This document shows positions 16,912 through 25,773 of a DNA stretch of 64,000 nt, piece after piece (the first letter of the stretch is position 1; each line of letters begins with the position of its first letter). The stretch comes from Demequina rhizosphaerae (lineage in GTDB: Bacteria; Actinomycetota; Actinomycetes; Actinomycetales; Demequinaceae). Below the pieces are notes generated by a model. It was given only the letters and a program-made list of their open reading frames with translations, was not told the DNA's origin and searched no databases. The stretch is taken from NCBI RefSeq assembly GCF_000971255.1, contig NZ_BBMC01000002.1, positions 310,001-374,000 of the forward strand, written 5' to 3'. The position numbers were made by a program, and so were the translations under genes.

Positions 16912-18075
16912 ATGCCTCGCCCTGCCCTCGCACGCCCGCTCGCCGCGTCCGGCGCCGTCCTCGCGGCCCTCGCGCTGAGCGCGTGCGTCCCCAACGCGTC
17001 CGCCGACGACGAGACCATCGCCGTCGACTCGACCGCCGACGCGTGCGACGTCGCGACCACGGAGGCGCCGTCCGGCACCGTCGTGTTCGACGTGACCAAC
17101 TCCGGCGACGACGTCACCGAGTTCTACCTGCTGGCCTCGGACGGCCTGCGCATCATCTCCGAGATCGAGAACGTGGGCCCGGGCATCACCCGCCAGCTCG
17201 TCGTGCAGGTCCCCGCGGGCGACTACATCACCGCGTGCAAGCCCGGCATGACCGGCGACGGCATCCAGGCCGCCTTCACCGTCACCGACTCGGGCGACGA
17301 CGTGTTCTCCGGCGACAACGCCGAGCGCCTCGCCGCCGCCGGCGAGCAGTACCTCCTCTACGTCCGCGACCAGATCCAGACCCTCGAGGACAAGACCGCC
17401 GCGTTCCTCGCCGCCTACACCGCGGGCGACGACGACGAGGCCCGTGCCCTCTACGCCGACGCGCGCGTCCACTGGGAGCGCATCGAGCCCGTCGCCGAGT
17501 CCTTCGGCGACCTCGACCCGATGATGGACGCCCGCGAGGCGGACCTCGCCGAGGGCGAGGAGTGGACCGGCTGGCACCGCATCGAGAAGAACCTGTGGCC
17601 GCCGGCCGAGGGCTACGACCTCACCGACGCCGAGAAGCAGGAGCTCGCCGACAAGCTCGCCGCCGACACCGCCGAGCTCGCCTCGCGCGTCGCCGCCGAG
17701 GACTTCACCATCGACGCCTTCCAGGTCGGCAACGGCGCGAAGGAGCTGCTCGACGAGGTCGCCGCCGGCAAGATCACCGGCGAGGAGGAGATCTGGTCGC
17801 ACACCGACCTGTGGGACTTCCAGGCCAACGTCGACGGCGCCGCGGTCGCGTTCGGCGTCCTCCGCGACGTCACGCTCGAGTCCGACCCCGACCTGGTCGA
17901 GGAGCTCGACTCGCGCTTCGCCGAGCTCAACGAGCTGCTCGCGCAGTACGGCTCGATCGAGGACGGCTTCGTGCTCTACACCGACCTCACCGAGGACCAG
18001 ATCGTCGAGCTCGCGCGCTCGGTCGACGCCCTCGGCGAGCCGCTCTCGCGCCTCACGGCCGCGGCGGTCCTCTAG
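16912..18075 (+). CDS. efeO: Iron uptake lipoprotein EfeO (cupredoxin plus M75 domain)
   Basis: EfeO is the extracytoplasmic iron-binding component. The 387-residue protein has a signal peptide ending in the lipobox LSAC (Cys25), an N-terminal cupredoxin-like domain (residues about 30-130) and an imelysin/M75 domain with HWERIEPVAESFGDLDP and WTGWHRIEKNLW, which supply the metal-binding His and Glu residues. AAGGA lies before the ATG. Family members carry both domains in this order. It is the second gene of efeUOB. Confidence 0.94.
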   Translation: MPRPALARPLAASGAVLAALALSACVPNASADDETIAVDSTADACDVATTEAPSGTVVFDVTNSGDDVTEFYLLASDGLRIISEIENVGPGITRQLVVQVPAGDYITACKPGMTGDGIQAAFTVTDSGDDVFSGDNAERLAAAGEQYLLYVRDQIQTLEDKTAAFLAAYTAGDDDEARALYADARVHWERIEPVAESFGDLDPMMDAREADLAEGEEWTGWHRIEKNLWPPAEGYDLTDAEKQELADKLAADTAELASRVAAEDFTIDAFQVGNGAKELLDEVAAGKITGEEEIWSHTDLWDFQANVDGAAVAFGVLRDVTLESDPDLVEELDSRFAELNELLAQYGSIEDGFVLYTDLTEDQIVELARSVDALGEPLSRLTAAAVL

Positions 18076-18078
18076 GGT
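18073..18078 (+). promoter_or_regulatory. Possible internal -10 element before efeB
   Basis: TAGGGT overlaps the efeO stop codon and lies seven bases before the efeB ATG. No Shine-Dalgarno sequence is present, so efeB may also be made from a leaderless internal transcript. Confidence 0.35.
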
Positions 18079-18085
18079 TCCCCGC

Positions 18086-19444
18086 ATGACCGAGCAGGAC
18101 CGCACGGACGCCCCCGCCCCCTCCACCGAGGAGGGCGGGGGCGCTCCCGCGCGCGCGGACGATGCGCCGGGCGCCGGCGACGAGCAGCGCTCGGGCGTCT
18201 CGCGCCGCGCGGTGCTGGGCACGGCCGGCGCCGTCGCGGGAGCCGCGGCCCTCACCGCCGGCGGCTTCGCCGCCGGTCGCGCGACCGCCTCGAACCTCCA
18301 GCACAACGCGTACGACTTCTTCGGCGCCCACCAGAGCGGCATCGTCACGCCGCAGCAGGACCGCCTCCACTTCGCGGCCTTCGACATCACCACCGACTCC
18401 AAGGCGCGCGTGGTCTCGCTGCTGCGCCGCTGGTCCGAGGCCGCCGCGCGCCTCATGACCGGCTCGGAGCTCGGCTCGGGCGCCGCGGGCGGCGCGTACG
18501 CCGCCCCGCCGGACGACACGGGCGAGGCGCTCGGCCTGCCCGCCTCCGGCCTCACCATCACCTTCGGCTTCGGCCCCGGGCTGTTCGACGACCGCTTCGG
18601 CCTCGCGGACAGGCGCCCCGCGCAGCTCATCGACCTGCCCCGGTTCTCGGGCGACACGCTCGACGAGCAGTTCACCGGCGGCGACCTGTGCATCCAGGCC
18701 TGCGCCGACGACCCGCAGGTCGCCGTCCACGCGATCCGCAACCTCTCGCGCCTGGCCTTCGGCGACGCCGCGATCCGCTGGTCGCAGCTGGGCTTCGGGC
18801 GCACGTCCTCGACCACGCGCGCGCAGCAGACGCCCCGCAACTTCATGGGCTTCAAGGACGGCACCGCCAACCTGCGCGCGGAGGACACCGACCTCGTCGA
18901 CCGCTGGGTGTGGGCCGACGCCGCCGACGGGCAGGCCTGGATGGCCGGCGGCTCGTACCTCGTCGCTCGCCGCATCCGCATCCTCGCGGAGATCTGGGAC
19001 CGGACGTCGCTCCAGCAGCAGGAGCAGGACGTGGGCCGCACCAAGGGCTCCGGCGCCCCCCTGTCCGGCGGCTCGGAGTTCACCGAGCCCGACTTCACCG
19101 TGACCGGCCGCGACGGGGAGCCGCTGATCCGGCCCACCTCGCACGTGGCGCTCGCGCACCCGTCGGCCCACGGCGGCGCGATGATGATGCGCCGCGGCTA
19201 CAACTTCACCGACGGCGCGGACGCGCTGGGCCGCCTCGACGCGGGCCTGTTCTTCCTTGCGTACGTGCGCGACCCCGCGACCCAGTTCGTGCCCGTCCAG
19301 AACGCGCTGTCGAGCTCGGACGTCATGACGATCGAGTACCTCCGCACCACCGGCTCCGCGCTGTTCGCCGTCCCGCCGGGCCTGCCGGCGGGCTCGGTGC
19401 TCGGCTCGGACGGCGCCTACGTGGGCCAGGAGCTGTTCGCCTGA
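18086..19444 (+). CDS. efeB: Dyp-type haem peroxidase EfeB
   Basis: EfeB is the secreted haem peroxidase of the EfeUOB system. The 452-residue protein has a long Tat signal: RR at residues 40-41 in SRRAVLG, followed by a hydrophobic Ala/Gly stretch. The mature part has the Dyp signature NFMGFKDGTANL, the haem-ligand region AHPSAHGGAMMMRRGYN, and the C-terminal LFFLAYVRDP. It would be exported folded with haem. It ends four bases from the convergent flavoprotein gene. GAC-GAT-GCG at 18157 in the unstructured leader is a dispersed-motif copy. Confidence 0.94.
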   Translation: MTEQDRTDAPAPSTEEGGGAPARADDAPGAGDEQRSGVSRRAVLGTAGAVAGAAALTAGGFAAGRATASNLQHNAYDFFGAHQSGIVTPQQDRLHFAAFDITTDSKARVVSLLRRWSEAAARLMTGSELGSGAAGGAYAAPPDDTGEALGLPASGLTITFGFGPGLFDDRFGLADRRPAQLIDLPRFSGDTLDEQFTGGDLCIQACADDPQVAVHAIRNLSRLAFGDAAIRWSQLGFGRTSSTTRAQQTPRNFMGFKDGTANLRAEDTDLVDRWVWADAADGQAWMAGGSYLVARRIRILAEIWDRTSLQQQEQDVGRTKGSGAPLSGGSEFTEPDFTVTGRDGEPLIRPTSHVALAHPSAHGGAMMMRRGYNFTDGADALGRLDAGLFFLAYVRDPATQFVPVQNALSSSDVMTIEYLRTTGSALFAVPPGLPAGSVLGSDGAYVGQELFA

Positions 19445-19448
19445 CCGA

Positions 19449-20840
19449 TCAGCCCTTGCGGGGGTCCTCCATGCGGTGGAGGCGGCGCGCCGCCTCCGCG
19501 ATCGTGCCCGTCAGCGACGGGTAGACGGTGAAGGCGTCCGCGACATCGTCGACGGTGAGGTGGTGCGCGACGGCCACGGACAGCGGGAAGATGTGCTCTC
19601 CCGCGCGCGGCGCGACGATGACCGCCCCGAACACCTGGCCGGTGACCGTGTGGCCGAAGACCTTGACGAAGCCCTCGTCGATGCCGAGCATCTTCGCCCG
19701 CGGGTTGCGCACGAGGTCCAGCCTCGACACCTCGTAGAACAGGCCGCGCTCCTTGAGCTCGGCCTCGCTCGCGCCCACGGACGCGATCTCCGGGACCGTG
19801 AAGACGTTGGAGGCGACGAGGCCCAGGTCGAGCGGCGTGACCGCGTCGCCCAGCGCGTGCGCCATCGCGATGCGCCCCTGCGTCGCGGCGACGGAGGCGA
19901 GCGGCAGCACGCCGGTGCAGTCGCCCGCCGCGTAGACGCCGCGCGCGGTGGTGCGGCTCACACGGTCGACGCGGATGAGGCCGCGGTCGTCGAGCTCGAC
20001 GCCGGCCTCCTCGAGCCCGATGCCCTCGGTGTTGGGCACCGAGCCGACCGCCATGAGGGCGTGCGAGCCGTCGAGCACGGTGCCGTCCTCGAGCGTGACG
20101 CGGACGCCGTCGCCCGTGCACTCGACGGAGGCGGCGCGCCCGCCCACGAGGTGCATGCCGCGGTCGCGGAACACCTGCGTGAGGTGCGCCGACGCGTCGG
20201 GGTCCTCGCGCGCGAGCACGCGGTCCTTCGACGCGACGAGCGTGACCTCGGAGCCGAGCAGCCGGTACGCGCCCGCGAACTCCGCGCCGGTGACGCCCGA
20301 GCCCACCACGATGAGGTGCGCGGGCAGCTCGTCGAGGTCGTACAGCTGGGTCCACGTGAGGATGCGCTCGCCGTCGGGCTCGCAGCCGGGCACCACGCGC
20401 GGCCGCGCGCCCACGGCGAGCAGCACCGCGTCGGCCTCGAGGCGATCGTCGCCCGCCACCACGGCGTGCGGCCCGTCGAGGCGGGCCTCGCCCGTGAGGA
20501 CGCGGACGCCGTTGCGCTCGAGCCGGGCGCCGATGTCGCCGGACTGCTTCCGCACGAGCGCCTTGACGCGCGCGTTGACCTGCGCCATGTCGACGGTGAG
20601 GTCGCTCGCGATCTCGTCGCCGTCGTGGCGACGGATGCCGAGCTCGGACGCGCGCCCGGCGATGGTGAGCCACTCCGCTGTGGCGATGACGGTCTTCGAG
20701 GGGACGACGTCGGTGAGGACGGCATTGCCGCCGAGGCCGTGACGCTCGACGAGCGTCACCTCCGCCCCGGCCTTGACGGCCACCAGGGCCGCCTCGTAGC
20801 CGCCCGGACCGCCGCCGACGATGACGACGCGAGGGGACAT
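19449..20840 (-). CDS. lpdA: NAD(P)H-quinone dehydrogenase-like flavoprotein (Lpd-like, no redox cysteine pair)
   Basis: This 463-residue flavoprotein has FAD-binding VVIVGGGPGGYEAAL at the N-terminus, a second Rossmann motif LIVVGSGVTGAEFAG for NAD(P), and YAAGDCTG near the FAD C-terminal site. At the place where dihydrolipoamide dehydrogenases have their CxxxxC pair it reads GGNAVLTDVVPSKT, without cysteines. This is the LpdA/Rv3303c type, described as a quinone reductase in mycobacteria, where it also neighbours purine nucleoside phosphorylase. I prefer the ATG at 20840; a GTG at 20858 would add six residues. It is divergent from the phosphorylase gene. Confidence 0.85.
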   Translation of the reverse strand: MSPRVVIVGGGPGGYEAALVAVKAGAEVTLVERHGLGGNAVLTDVVPSKTVIATAEWLTIAGRASELGIRRHDGDEIASDLTVDMAQVNARVKALVRKQSGDIGARLERNGVRVLTGEARLDGPHAVVAGDDRLEADAVLLAVGARPRVVPGCEPDGERILTWTQLYDLDELPAHLIVVGSGVTGAEFAGAYRLLGSEVTLVASKDRVLAREDPDASAHLTQVFRDRGMHLVGGRAASVECTGDGVRVTLEDGTVLDGSHALMAVGSVPNTEGIGLEEAGVELDDRGLIRVDRVSRTTARGVYAAGDCTGVLPLASVAATQGRIAMAHALGDAVTPLDLGLVASNVFTVPEIASVGASEAELKERGLFYEVSRLDLVRNPRAKMLGIDEGFVKVFGHTVTGQVFGAVIVAPRAGEHIFPLSVAVAHHLTVDDVADAFTVYPSLTGTIAEAARRLHRMEDPRKG

Positions 20841-20961
20841 GGCCCCATTCAACCGCACGCGGGCCGATGCGCCGGTCGCGACGCATCGTCCCCGGTCACG
20901 GGCGGCTTGGGACGCCGCGCATCGTCCCCGCTCCCGCCCTGCCCGCGGCGGGCGCGCGGGC

Positions 20962-20967
20962 TAGGCT
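20962..20967 (+). promoter_or_regulatory. -10 element of the purine nucleoside phosphorylase gene (leaderless)
   Basis: TAGGCT is six bases before the ATG at 20974. Two copies of the dispersed motif (CGCATCGTCC) at 20882-20891 and 20918-20927 lie upstream in this divergent gap. Confidence 0.55.
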
Positions 20968-20973
20968 CGACGC

Positions 20974-21771
20974 ATGACTTCTGCCACCCAGTTCGCCGCG
21001 GAGGCCGCGGCCACCCTCGCCGCCGCGACCGGCGTCGACCACCACGACATCGCCCTCGTCCTCGGCTCCGGCTGGGGCGGCGCGGCCGACCTCATCGGCG
21101 AGGAGGTCGCGCGGATCGACGCCACCGACGTGCCCGGCTTCGACGCGCACGTCGTGCCCGGCCACCATCCCGTGTTCCGCTCGCTCGTGACCCCGAACGG
21201 CAAGCGGGTGCTCGTGCTGGGCGCGCGCCAGCACTTCTACCAGGTGCGCGACGCGGCCAAGGTCGCGCACGCGATCCGCATGTCCGCCGCCGCGGGCTGC
21301 ACGCAGCTGGTGCTGACGAACGGCTGCGGCTCGACCCGTCCCGACGTGGGCCCGGGCTCGGTGGTGCTGCTCGAGGACCACATCAACTTCACGGGCGCGA
21401 CCCCGCTCGAGGGCGCGACGTTCGTCGACATGAGCCAGGTGTACTCGCCGCGGCTGCGGGACATCGCGCGCGGCATCGACGGCGAGCTCGTCGACGGCAT
21501 CTACATCCAGTTCACGGGCCCCCAGTACGAGACGCCCGCGGAGGTGCGGATGGCCGCGACGCTCGGCGCGAACCTCGTGGGCATGTCGACCGTGCTCGAG
21601 GCGATCGCGGCGCGCGAGGCCGGCATGGAGATCCTCGGCCTGTCGCTCGTCACCAACCTCGCCGCCGGCATCGGCGGCGACACGCTCGACCACCAGGAGG
21701 TGCTCGACGCGGGCCGCGAGGCGGGGCCCCGCATCTCCGCGCTGCTCGCCGCCATCGTGAGGGAGATGTGA
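20974..21771 (+). CDS. punA: Purine-nucleoside phosphorylase
   Basis: The enzyme splits inosine and guanosine with phosphate into base and ribose-1-phosphate. The 265-residue sequence has the trimeric PNP pattern: phosphate-binding LGSGWGG, GHHPVFR, the base-contact region TNGCGS, GPQYETPAEVRM, and VGMSTVLEAIAA. The stop shares a base with the ATG of the phosphosugar mutase (TGATG), so the ribose-1-phosphate product can be passed to an enzyme made from the same mRNA. Gene order matches deoD-pmmB of M. tuberculosis. Confidence 0.93.
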   Translation: MTSATQFAAEAAATLAAATGVDHHDIALVLGSGWGGAADLIGEEVARIDATDVPGFDAHVVPGHHPVFRSLVTPNGKRVLVLGARQHFYQVRDAAKVAHAIRMSAAAGCTQLVLTNGCGSTRPDVGPGSVVLLEDHINFTGATPLEGATFVDMSQVYSPRLRDIARGIDGELVDGIYIQFTGPQYETPAEVRMAATLGANLVGMSTVLEAIAAREAGMEILGLSLVTNLAAGIGGDTLDHQEVLDAGREAGPRISALLAAIVREM

Positions 21772-23477
21772 TGGAGGAGCTGCTGGCCCGGGCCGAGGCC
21801 TGGATCGAGGACGACCCGGACGACGTCACCCGCGAGGAGCTCACGCGCGTGCTCGAGGCCGCGGTGGGCGGCGACGCGGAGGCGCTCGAGGACCTCGAGG
21901 ACCGCTTCGCGGGCTTCCTCGAGTTCGGCACCGCGGGCCTGCGCGGACGCATCGGTGCGGGCCCCAACCGCATGAACCGCGCGGTCGTCATCCGCGCGGC
22001 GGCGGGGCTCGCGAAGTACCTCACCGACGCGCTCGCGGAGCTCGGCGTGGACGGGCCCGCGCGGGTCGCGATCGGCTACGACGCGCGCCACGGCTCGCAC
22101 GACTTCGCGATCGACACGGCCGCCGTGATGACCGCGGCCGGCCACGAGGCGCTGCTGCTGCCCCGCACCCTGCCCACGCCGGTGCTCGCCTTCGCCACCC
22201 GCCTCCTCGACGCCGATGCGGGCGTCATGGTGACCGCGTCGCACAACCCGCCGCAGGACAACGGCTACAAGGTCTACCTGGGCGGACGCGTCGTCACCGA
22301 CGAGGGCCAGGGCGCGCAGATCGTGCCGCCCTACGACGCGGAGATCGCCGCGCGCATCGCCGCGGTCCCTGCCGTCGCCGCGGTGCCGCGCTCGTCCGAG
22401 GGCTGGCGCGTGCTGGGCGAGGGCGTGGTCGACGACTACGTCGACCAGGTCGCCGCCCTCGGGGGCGACGTCGAGCCGGTCGCCGCGCGCCGGGCCGCCA
22501 CCCGCATCGTCCTCACCCCGCTGCACGGCGTGGGCGGCGAGACCGTCGAGCGCGTGCTGCGCGCCGCCGGCTTCACCGACGTGCACACGGTGGCCGAGCA
22601 GGCCGAGCCGGACCCCGACTTCCCCACCGTCGACTTCCCCAACCCCGAGGAGAAGGGCGCGATCGACCTCGCGCTGGCGCTGGCGGGGTCCGTGGGCGCC
22701 GACGTCGTCATCGCCAACGACCCCGACGCGGACCGCTGCGCGGTCGCCACGATGGTCGACGGCGCGTGGACGATGCTCCACGGCGACGTGGTCGGCTCGC
22801 TGCTGGGCGAGCGGATCGCCTCGCGCACGGCGGCCGGCTCGCACGTCCTCGCCAACTCGATCGTGTCCTCGCAGCAGCTGGGCGCGATCGCGGAGGCGCA
22901 CGGGCTGGGCCACGCCAACACGCTCACCGGCTTCAAGTGGATCGGCCGGACGCCGCGCATGGTGTTCGGCTACGAGGAGGCGCTCGGCTACTGCGTCGCG
23001 CCGGACCTGGTCCGCGACAAGGACGGCGTCTCCGCGGCGCTGCTCATGGCCGACTTCGTGTCCGAGCTCAAGGCCGCCGGACGCACGCTCGCCGACGCGA
23101 TCGACGACCTCGCGCGCGCCTACGGCGTCTACCTGACGTCGCAGGTCTCGGCGCGGTACGCGGACCTCGCGGAGATCCCGGCGACGATGTCGCGGCTCAT
23201 GTCCGCCCCGCCGGCCACGCTCGCCGGCTCGCCCGTCGTGGCGACCGACGACATGTCGGAGGGCTTCCGCGGGCTGCCGGGTACCACGGGCTTGCACCTC
23301 GCGGCGGAGTCGGGCGCGCGCGTGATCGTGCGCCCCTCCGGCACCGAGCCGAAGGTCAAGGCGTACCTCGAGGTGATCGTGCCCGTCGAGGGCGACGACG
23401 TCGCGGGGGCCAAGGCCGCCGCCGCCACCACGATGGAGCTGCTCCGCGCGGACGTCACGGCGGCGCTGGGAATCTAG
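21771..23477 (+). CDS. Phosphohexomutase/phosphopentomutase family protein
   Basis: This 568-residue alpha-D-phosphohexomutase has the full set of family motifs: FGTAGLRGRIG, the phosphoserine loop VMVTASHNPPQDNGYK, metal-binding NDPDADRCA, the sugar-recognition GYEEALGYC and the phosphate-binding RPSGTEPKVK. It belongs to the PgcA/PGM2-like group, members of which can act on pentose-1-phosphates. Coupling to purine nucleoside phosphorylase and the nearby deoC suggests conversion of (deoxy)ribose-1-phosphate to the 5-phosphate. A strict PMM or PGM role cannot be excluded. CGC-ATC-GTC-C at 22503 is a dispersed-motif copy read as Arg-Ile-Val. Confidence 0.88.
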   Translation: MEELLARAEAWIEDDPDDVTREELTRVLEAAVGGDAEALEDLEDRFAGFLEFGTAGLRGRIGAGPNRMNRAVVIRAAAGLAKYLTDALAELGVDGPARVAIGYDARHGSHDFAIDTAAVMTAAGHEALLLPRTLPTPVLAFATRLLDADAGVMVTASHNPPQDNGYKVYLGGRVVTDEGQGAQIVPPYDAEIAARIAAVPAVAAVPRSSEGWRVLGEGVVDDYVDQVAALGGDVEPVAARRAATRIVLTPLHGVGGETVERVLRAAGFTDVHTVAEQAEPDPDFPTVDFPNPEEKGAIDLALALAGSVGADVVIANDPDADRCAVATMVDGAWTMLHGDVVGSLLGERIASRTAAGSHVLANSIVSSQQLGAIAEAHGLGHANTLTGFKWIGRTPRMVFGYEEALGYCVAPDLVRDKDGVSAALLMADFVSELKAAGRTLADAIDDLARAYGVYLTSQVSARYADLAEIPATMSRLMSAPPATLAGSPVVATDDMSEGFRGLPGTTGLHLAAESGARVIVRPSGTEPKVKAYLEVIVPVEGDDVAGAKAAAATTMELLRADVTAALGI

Positions 23478-23528
23478 GGCCGCGCACCGGCGAGGCCGCG
23501 CCGCGGCGTCGGGGGCGAGCGCGGTGGG

Positions 23529-24200
23529 TCAGTAGGACCCGGTCGCCTCCGCGCCGTCGAGCACGGCCGCCGTGCCGGACAGGCCGAGGCGGGTCGCGCC
23601 GGCCTCGATCATGGCCACGGCCGCGTCCCAGGTCCGGATGCCTCCGGAGGCCTTGACGCCGAGGCGCCCGCCCACCGTCTCGGCCATGAGCTTTACGGCC
23701 TCGACGGACGCGCCGCCCGCGGGGTGGAATCCGGTCGAGGTCTTGACGAAGTCGGCGCCCGCGGCCTCGGACGCCCGGCACGCGCCCACGATCGCCTCGT
23801 CGGTCAGCGCGGCGGACTCGATGATGACCTTGAGGATCTTCCCGTCCGGCACGGCGGCGCGCACGGCCGCGACGTCCGCCTGCACGGCGTCGAAGTCGCC
23901 CGCGAGCGCGGCGGCGATGTCGATCACCATGTCGACCTCGTCGGCGCCCTGCTCGATCGACAGCGCGGCCTCGGCGGCCTTGATGGACGACTGGTGCTTG
24001 CCCGACGGGAAGCCGCACACGGTCGCGACGGCGAGCCCCTCGGGGGTGGTCACGGGCAGCATCGACGGCGACACGCACACGGAGAACACGCCGAGATCGG
24101 CGCCCTCCGCGATGAGCGCCTCGACGTCCGCGGGGGTGGCCTCGGGCTTGAGGAGGGTGTGGTCGACGTAGCGGGCCAGCTCGGCACGGGTGAGAGTCAT
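23529..24200 (-). CDS. deoC: Deoxyribose-phosphate aldolase
   Basis: DeoC cleaves 2-deoxyribose-5-phosphate into glyceraldehyde-3-phosphate and acetaldehyde. The 223-residue protein carries [14 protein letters not shown] at the N-terminus, [17 protein letters not shown] with the Schiff-base lysine, and [10 protein letters not shown] with the second catalytic lysine. The ATG at 24200 follows the -10 TAGGCT by six bases, so translation is probably leaderless. It is convergent with the mutase gene and completes the deoxynucleoside degradation route with deoA, cdd and the mutase in this window. Confidence 0.95.
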   Translation of the reverse strand: MTLTRAELARYVDHTLLKPEATPADVEALIAEGADLGVFSVCVSPSMLPVTTPEGLAVATVCGFPSGKHQSSIKAAEAALSIEQGADEVDMVIDIAAALAGDFDAVQADVAAVRAAVPDGKILKVIIESAALTDEAIVGACRASEAAGADFVKTSTGFHPAGGASVEAVKLMAETVGGRLGVKASGGIRTWDAAVAMIEAGATRLGLSGTAAVLDGAEATGSY

Positions 24201-24206
24201 GGGACC

Positions 24207-24212
24207 AGCCTA
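24207..24212 (-). promoter_or_regulatory. -10 element of deoC (leaderless)
   Basis: On the minus strand TAGGCT ends six bases before the deoC ATG. Confidence 0.55.
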
Positions 24213-24280
24213 GGACGCGCGCGGGTTTGCCACCCGCCGGGGGGCGTGAGACCCTCGGGCCAGAGCCCGATCCGCGGCTC

Positions 24281-24322
24281 CCGGACGAGGGTGACGTACC
24301 CGGCCTTGCGACAAGACGTCAC
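24281..24322 (+). ncRNA. Guanidine-III riboswitch
   Basis: The leader CCGGACGAGG-GTGACGTACCCGG followed by a GACAAGACGTCAC element has the sequence and pairing of the guanidine-III (mini) pseudoknot riboswitch, closely matching the Thermobifida fusca example as I recall it. P1 pairs 24281-24284 with 24300-24303; P2 pairs GTGACGT (24291-24297) with ACGTCAC (24316-24322). The second strand of P2 ends three bases before GGGAG (24325-24329), the ribosome-binding site of the exporter gene, so guanidinium binding can control translation. Confidence 0.9.
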
Positions 24323-24335
24323 ACGGGAGCACGCC

Positions 24336-24650
24336 ATGTCATGGATCATCCTCGTCCTGTCCGGGATCCTCGAGGCCGTCTGGGCGACCGCGCTCGGCCG
24401 CAGCGAGGGCTTCACCCGCCTCGGGCCCACCGTCGTCTTCGGGGTCGCGCTCGCCGCGAGCATGGGCGGCCTCGCGTACGCGATGCGGGGCCTGCCTGTC
24501 GGCACGGCCTACGCGGTGTGGGTCGGCATCGGCGCCGCGCTGACGGTCGGCTACGCGATGGCCACGGGCGCCGAGAGCGCAAGCCTGTTGCGCATCGTCC
24601 TCATCCTCGGCATCGTCGGCTGCGTCGTGGGCCTCAAGCTCGCGCACTGA
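24336..24650 (+). CDS. gdx: SMR-family guanidinium exporter
   Basis: This 104-residue protein has four membrane segments of the small multidrug resistance family: the essential glutamate in LSGILEAVWATALG, then GLAYAMRGLPVGTAYAVWVGIGAA, the signature of the SugE/Gdx subgroup, and a last helix ending VGLKLAH. The guanidine-III riboswitch directly upstream makes guanidinium export, by exchange with protons, far more likely than drug efflux. GGGAG lies seven bases before the ATG. The last helix includes CGC-ATC-GTC-C (24591), a dispersed-motif copy. Confidence 0.93.
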   Translation: MSWIILVLSGILEAVWATALGRSEGFTRLGPTVVFGVALAASMGGLAYAMRGLPVGTAYAVWVGIGAALTVGYAMATGAESASLLRIVLILGIVGCVVGLKLAH

Positions 24651-24668
24651 GGCCCACGACGGCCGGCG

Positions 24669-25739
24669 TCACAGGTCGATGCCGTAGCCCTCGATCACGA
24701 GCTCGGCGAGGTCCGCCTTCTCGTCGTAGGGCAGGAACGCACCCCACGCGGCGGCGAGGGTCGCCTCGAACAGGTCCTCCTTGGTCCAGCCCACCTCGGC
24801 CAGCGCCGCGAACTCCGACGACATCGTCACGCCCGACACCAGGCGGTTGTCGGTGTTGACGGTGACCGCGAAGCCCAGGTTCCGCAGCTCGTGCATGGGG
24901 TGGTCCGCGATGGACGATGCGGCGGCCGTCTGGACGTTCGAGGTCGGGCAGCACTCGAGCGGGATCTGCATGTCGAGCGCGTGCTGCGCGATGACGCCGA
25001 GGACGAGCTCCTCGCCGCCGAAGCCGTCGATGTCCTCGTGGATGCGCACGCCATGGCCGACGCGGCGGGCCGAGCCCAGGCCGATGGCCTCGCCCACCGA
25101 GGCGGCGCCGTCGGCCTCGCCCGCGTGGATGGTGACGGGCATGTGGTGCTCGCGCAGCAGCTGGAAGGCCTCGCGGTGGTTCGCGGCCGGGAAGCCGAGC
25201 TCCGGGCCCGCGATGTCGAAGCCCACGCAGCACGTTCCACGGTTGTCGAGCGCGAGCTGCGCGATCTCGAGCGAGCGGTCGAGGTGGCGCATCGCGTCGA
25301 GGATCGCGGTCGCGCGGATCGCGAAGCCCGCCTCGAGCGCGGCGGAGACGCCCTCCTCGATGCCGGCCTGGACGGCCTCGACGACCTCCTGGAGCGACAG
25401 CCCGCCGGAGACGTGCTGCTCGGGCGCGTAGCGCAGCTCGGCGTAGATGACGCCGTCCGCGGCGAGGTCGAGCACGGCCTCGCGCGCGACGCGGGTGAGG
25501 TTGGCGGCGGTCTGCATGACCGCGGTGGTGTGGGCGAAGGCCTCGAGATAGCGCACCAGGTCGCCGGAGTTCGCGTTCGTCGCGAAGATCTCCGCGAGCT
25601 CGGCCGGGTCGGTCGACGGCAGCTCGTGCCCGATCTCGCCGGCGAGCTCGATGAGCGTCGCGGGACGGAGGCCACCGTCGAGGTGGTCGTGGAGCACGAC
25701 CTTGGGCAGGGCGAGGATGTCCTCGGTGCTGAGAGTCAT
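24669..25739 (-). CDS. add: Adenosine deaminase
   Basis: The enzyme converts adenosine or deoxyadenosine to inosine or deoxyinosine. The 356-residue protein has the zinc-binding HDHLDGG near residue 17, the catalytic His/Glu region TIHAGEADG, GHGVRI with a conserved His, and the late zinc/catalytic Asp in VTVNTDNRL. It lies at the 3' end of the nucleoside operon, 34 bases after the C39-like gene, but also has its own leaderless -10 (TAGCCT). Its product feeds purine nucleoside phosphorylase. Confidence 0.94.
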   Translation of the reverse strand: MTLSTEDILALPKVVLHDHLDGGLRPATLIELAGEIGHELPSTDPAELAEIFATNANSGDLVRYLEAFAHTTAVMQTAANLTRVAREAVLDLAADGVIYAELRYAPEQHVSGGLSLQEVVEAVQAGIEEGVSAALEAGFAIRATAILDAMRHLDRSLEIAQLALDNRGTCCVGFDIAGPELGFPAANHREAFQLLREHHMPVTIHAGEADGAASVGEAIGLGSARRVGHGVRIHEDIDGFGGEELVLGVIAQHALDMQIPLECCPTSNVQTAAASSIADHPMHELRNLGFAVTVNTDNRLVSGVTMSSEFAALAEVGWTKEDLFEATLAAAWGAFLPYDEKADLAELVIEGYGIDL

Positions 25740-25745
25740 GAGGCC

Positions 25746-25751
25746 AGGCTA
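25746..25751 (-). promoter_or_regulatory. -10 element of add (leaderless, internal to operon)
   Basis: On the minus strand TAGCCT ends six bases before the add ATG, giving add a possible separate transcript. Confidence 0.5.
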
Positions 25752-25773
25752 GCCGCGCGATGCGGGCCGCGCG

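Noticed and set aside
19476-23477. Single 1333-codon open frame on the plus strand
   Set aside because: Only its last 568 codons (from 21771) are a gene; the rest runs antisense to the flavoprotein gene and out of frame through the phosphorylase gene.
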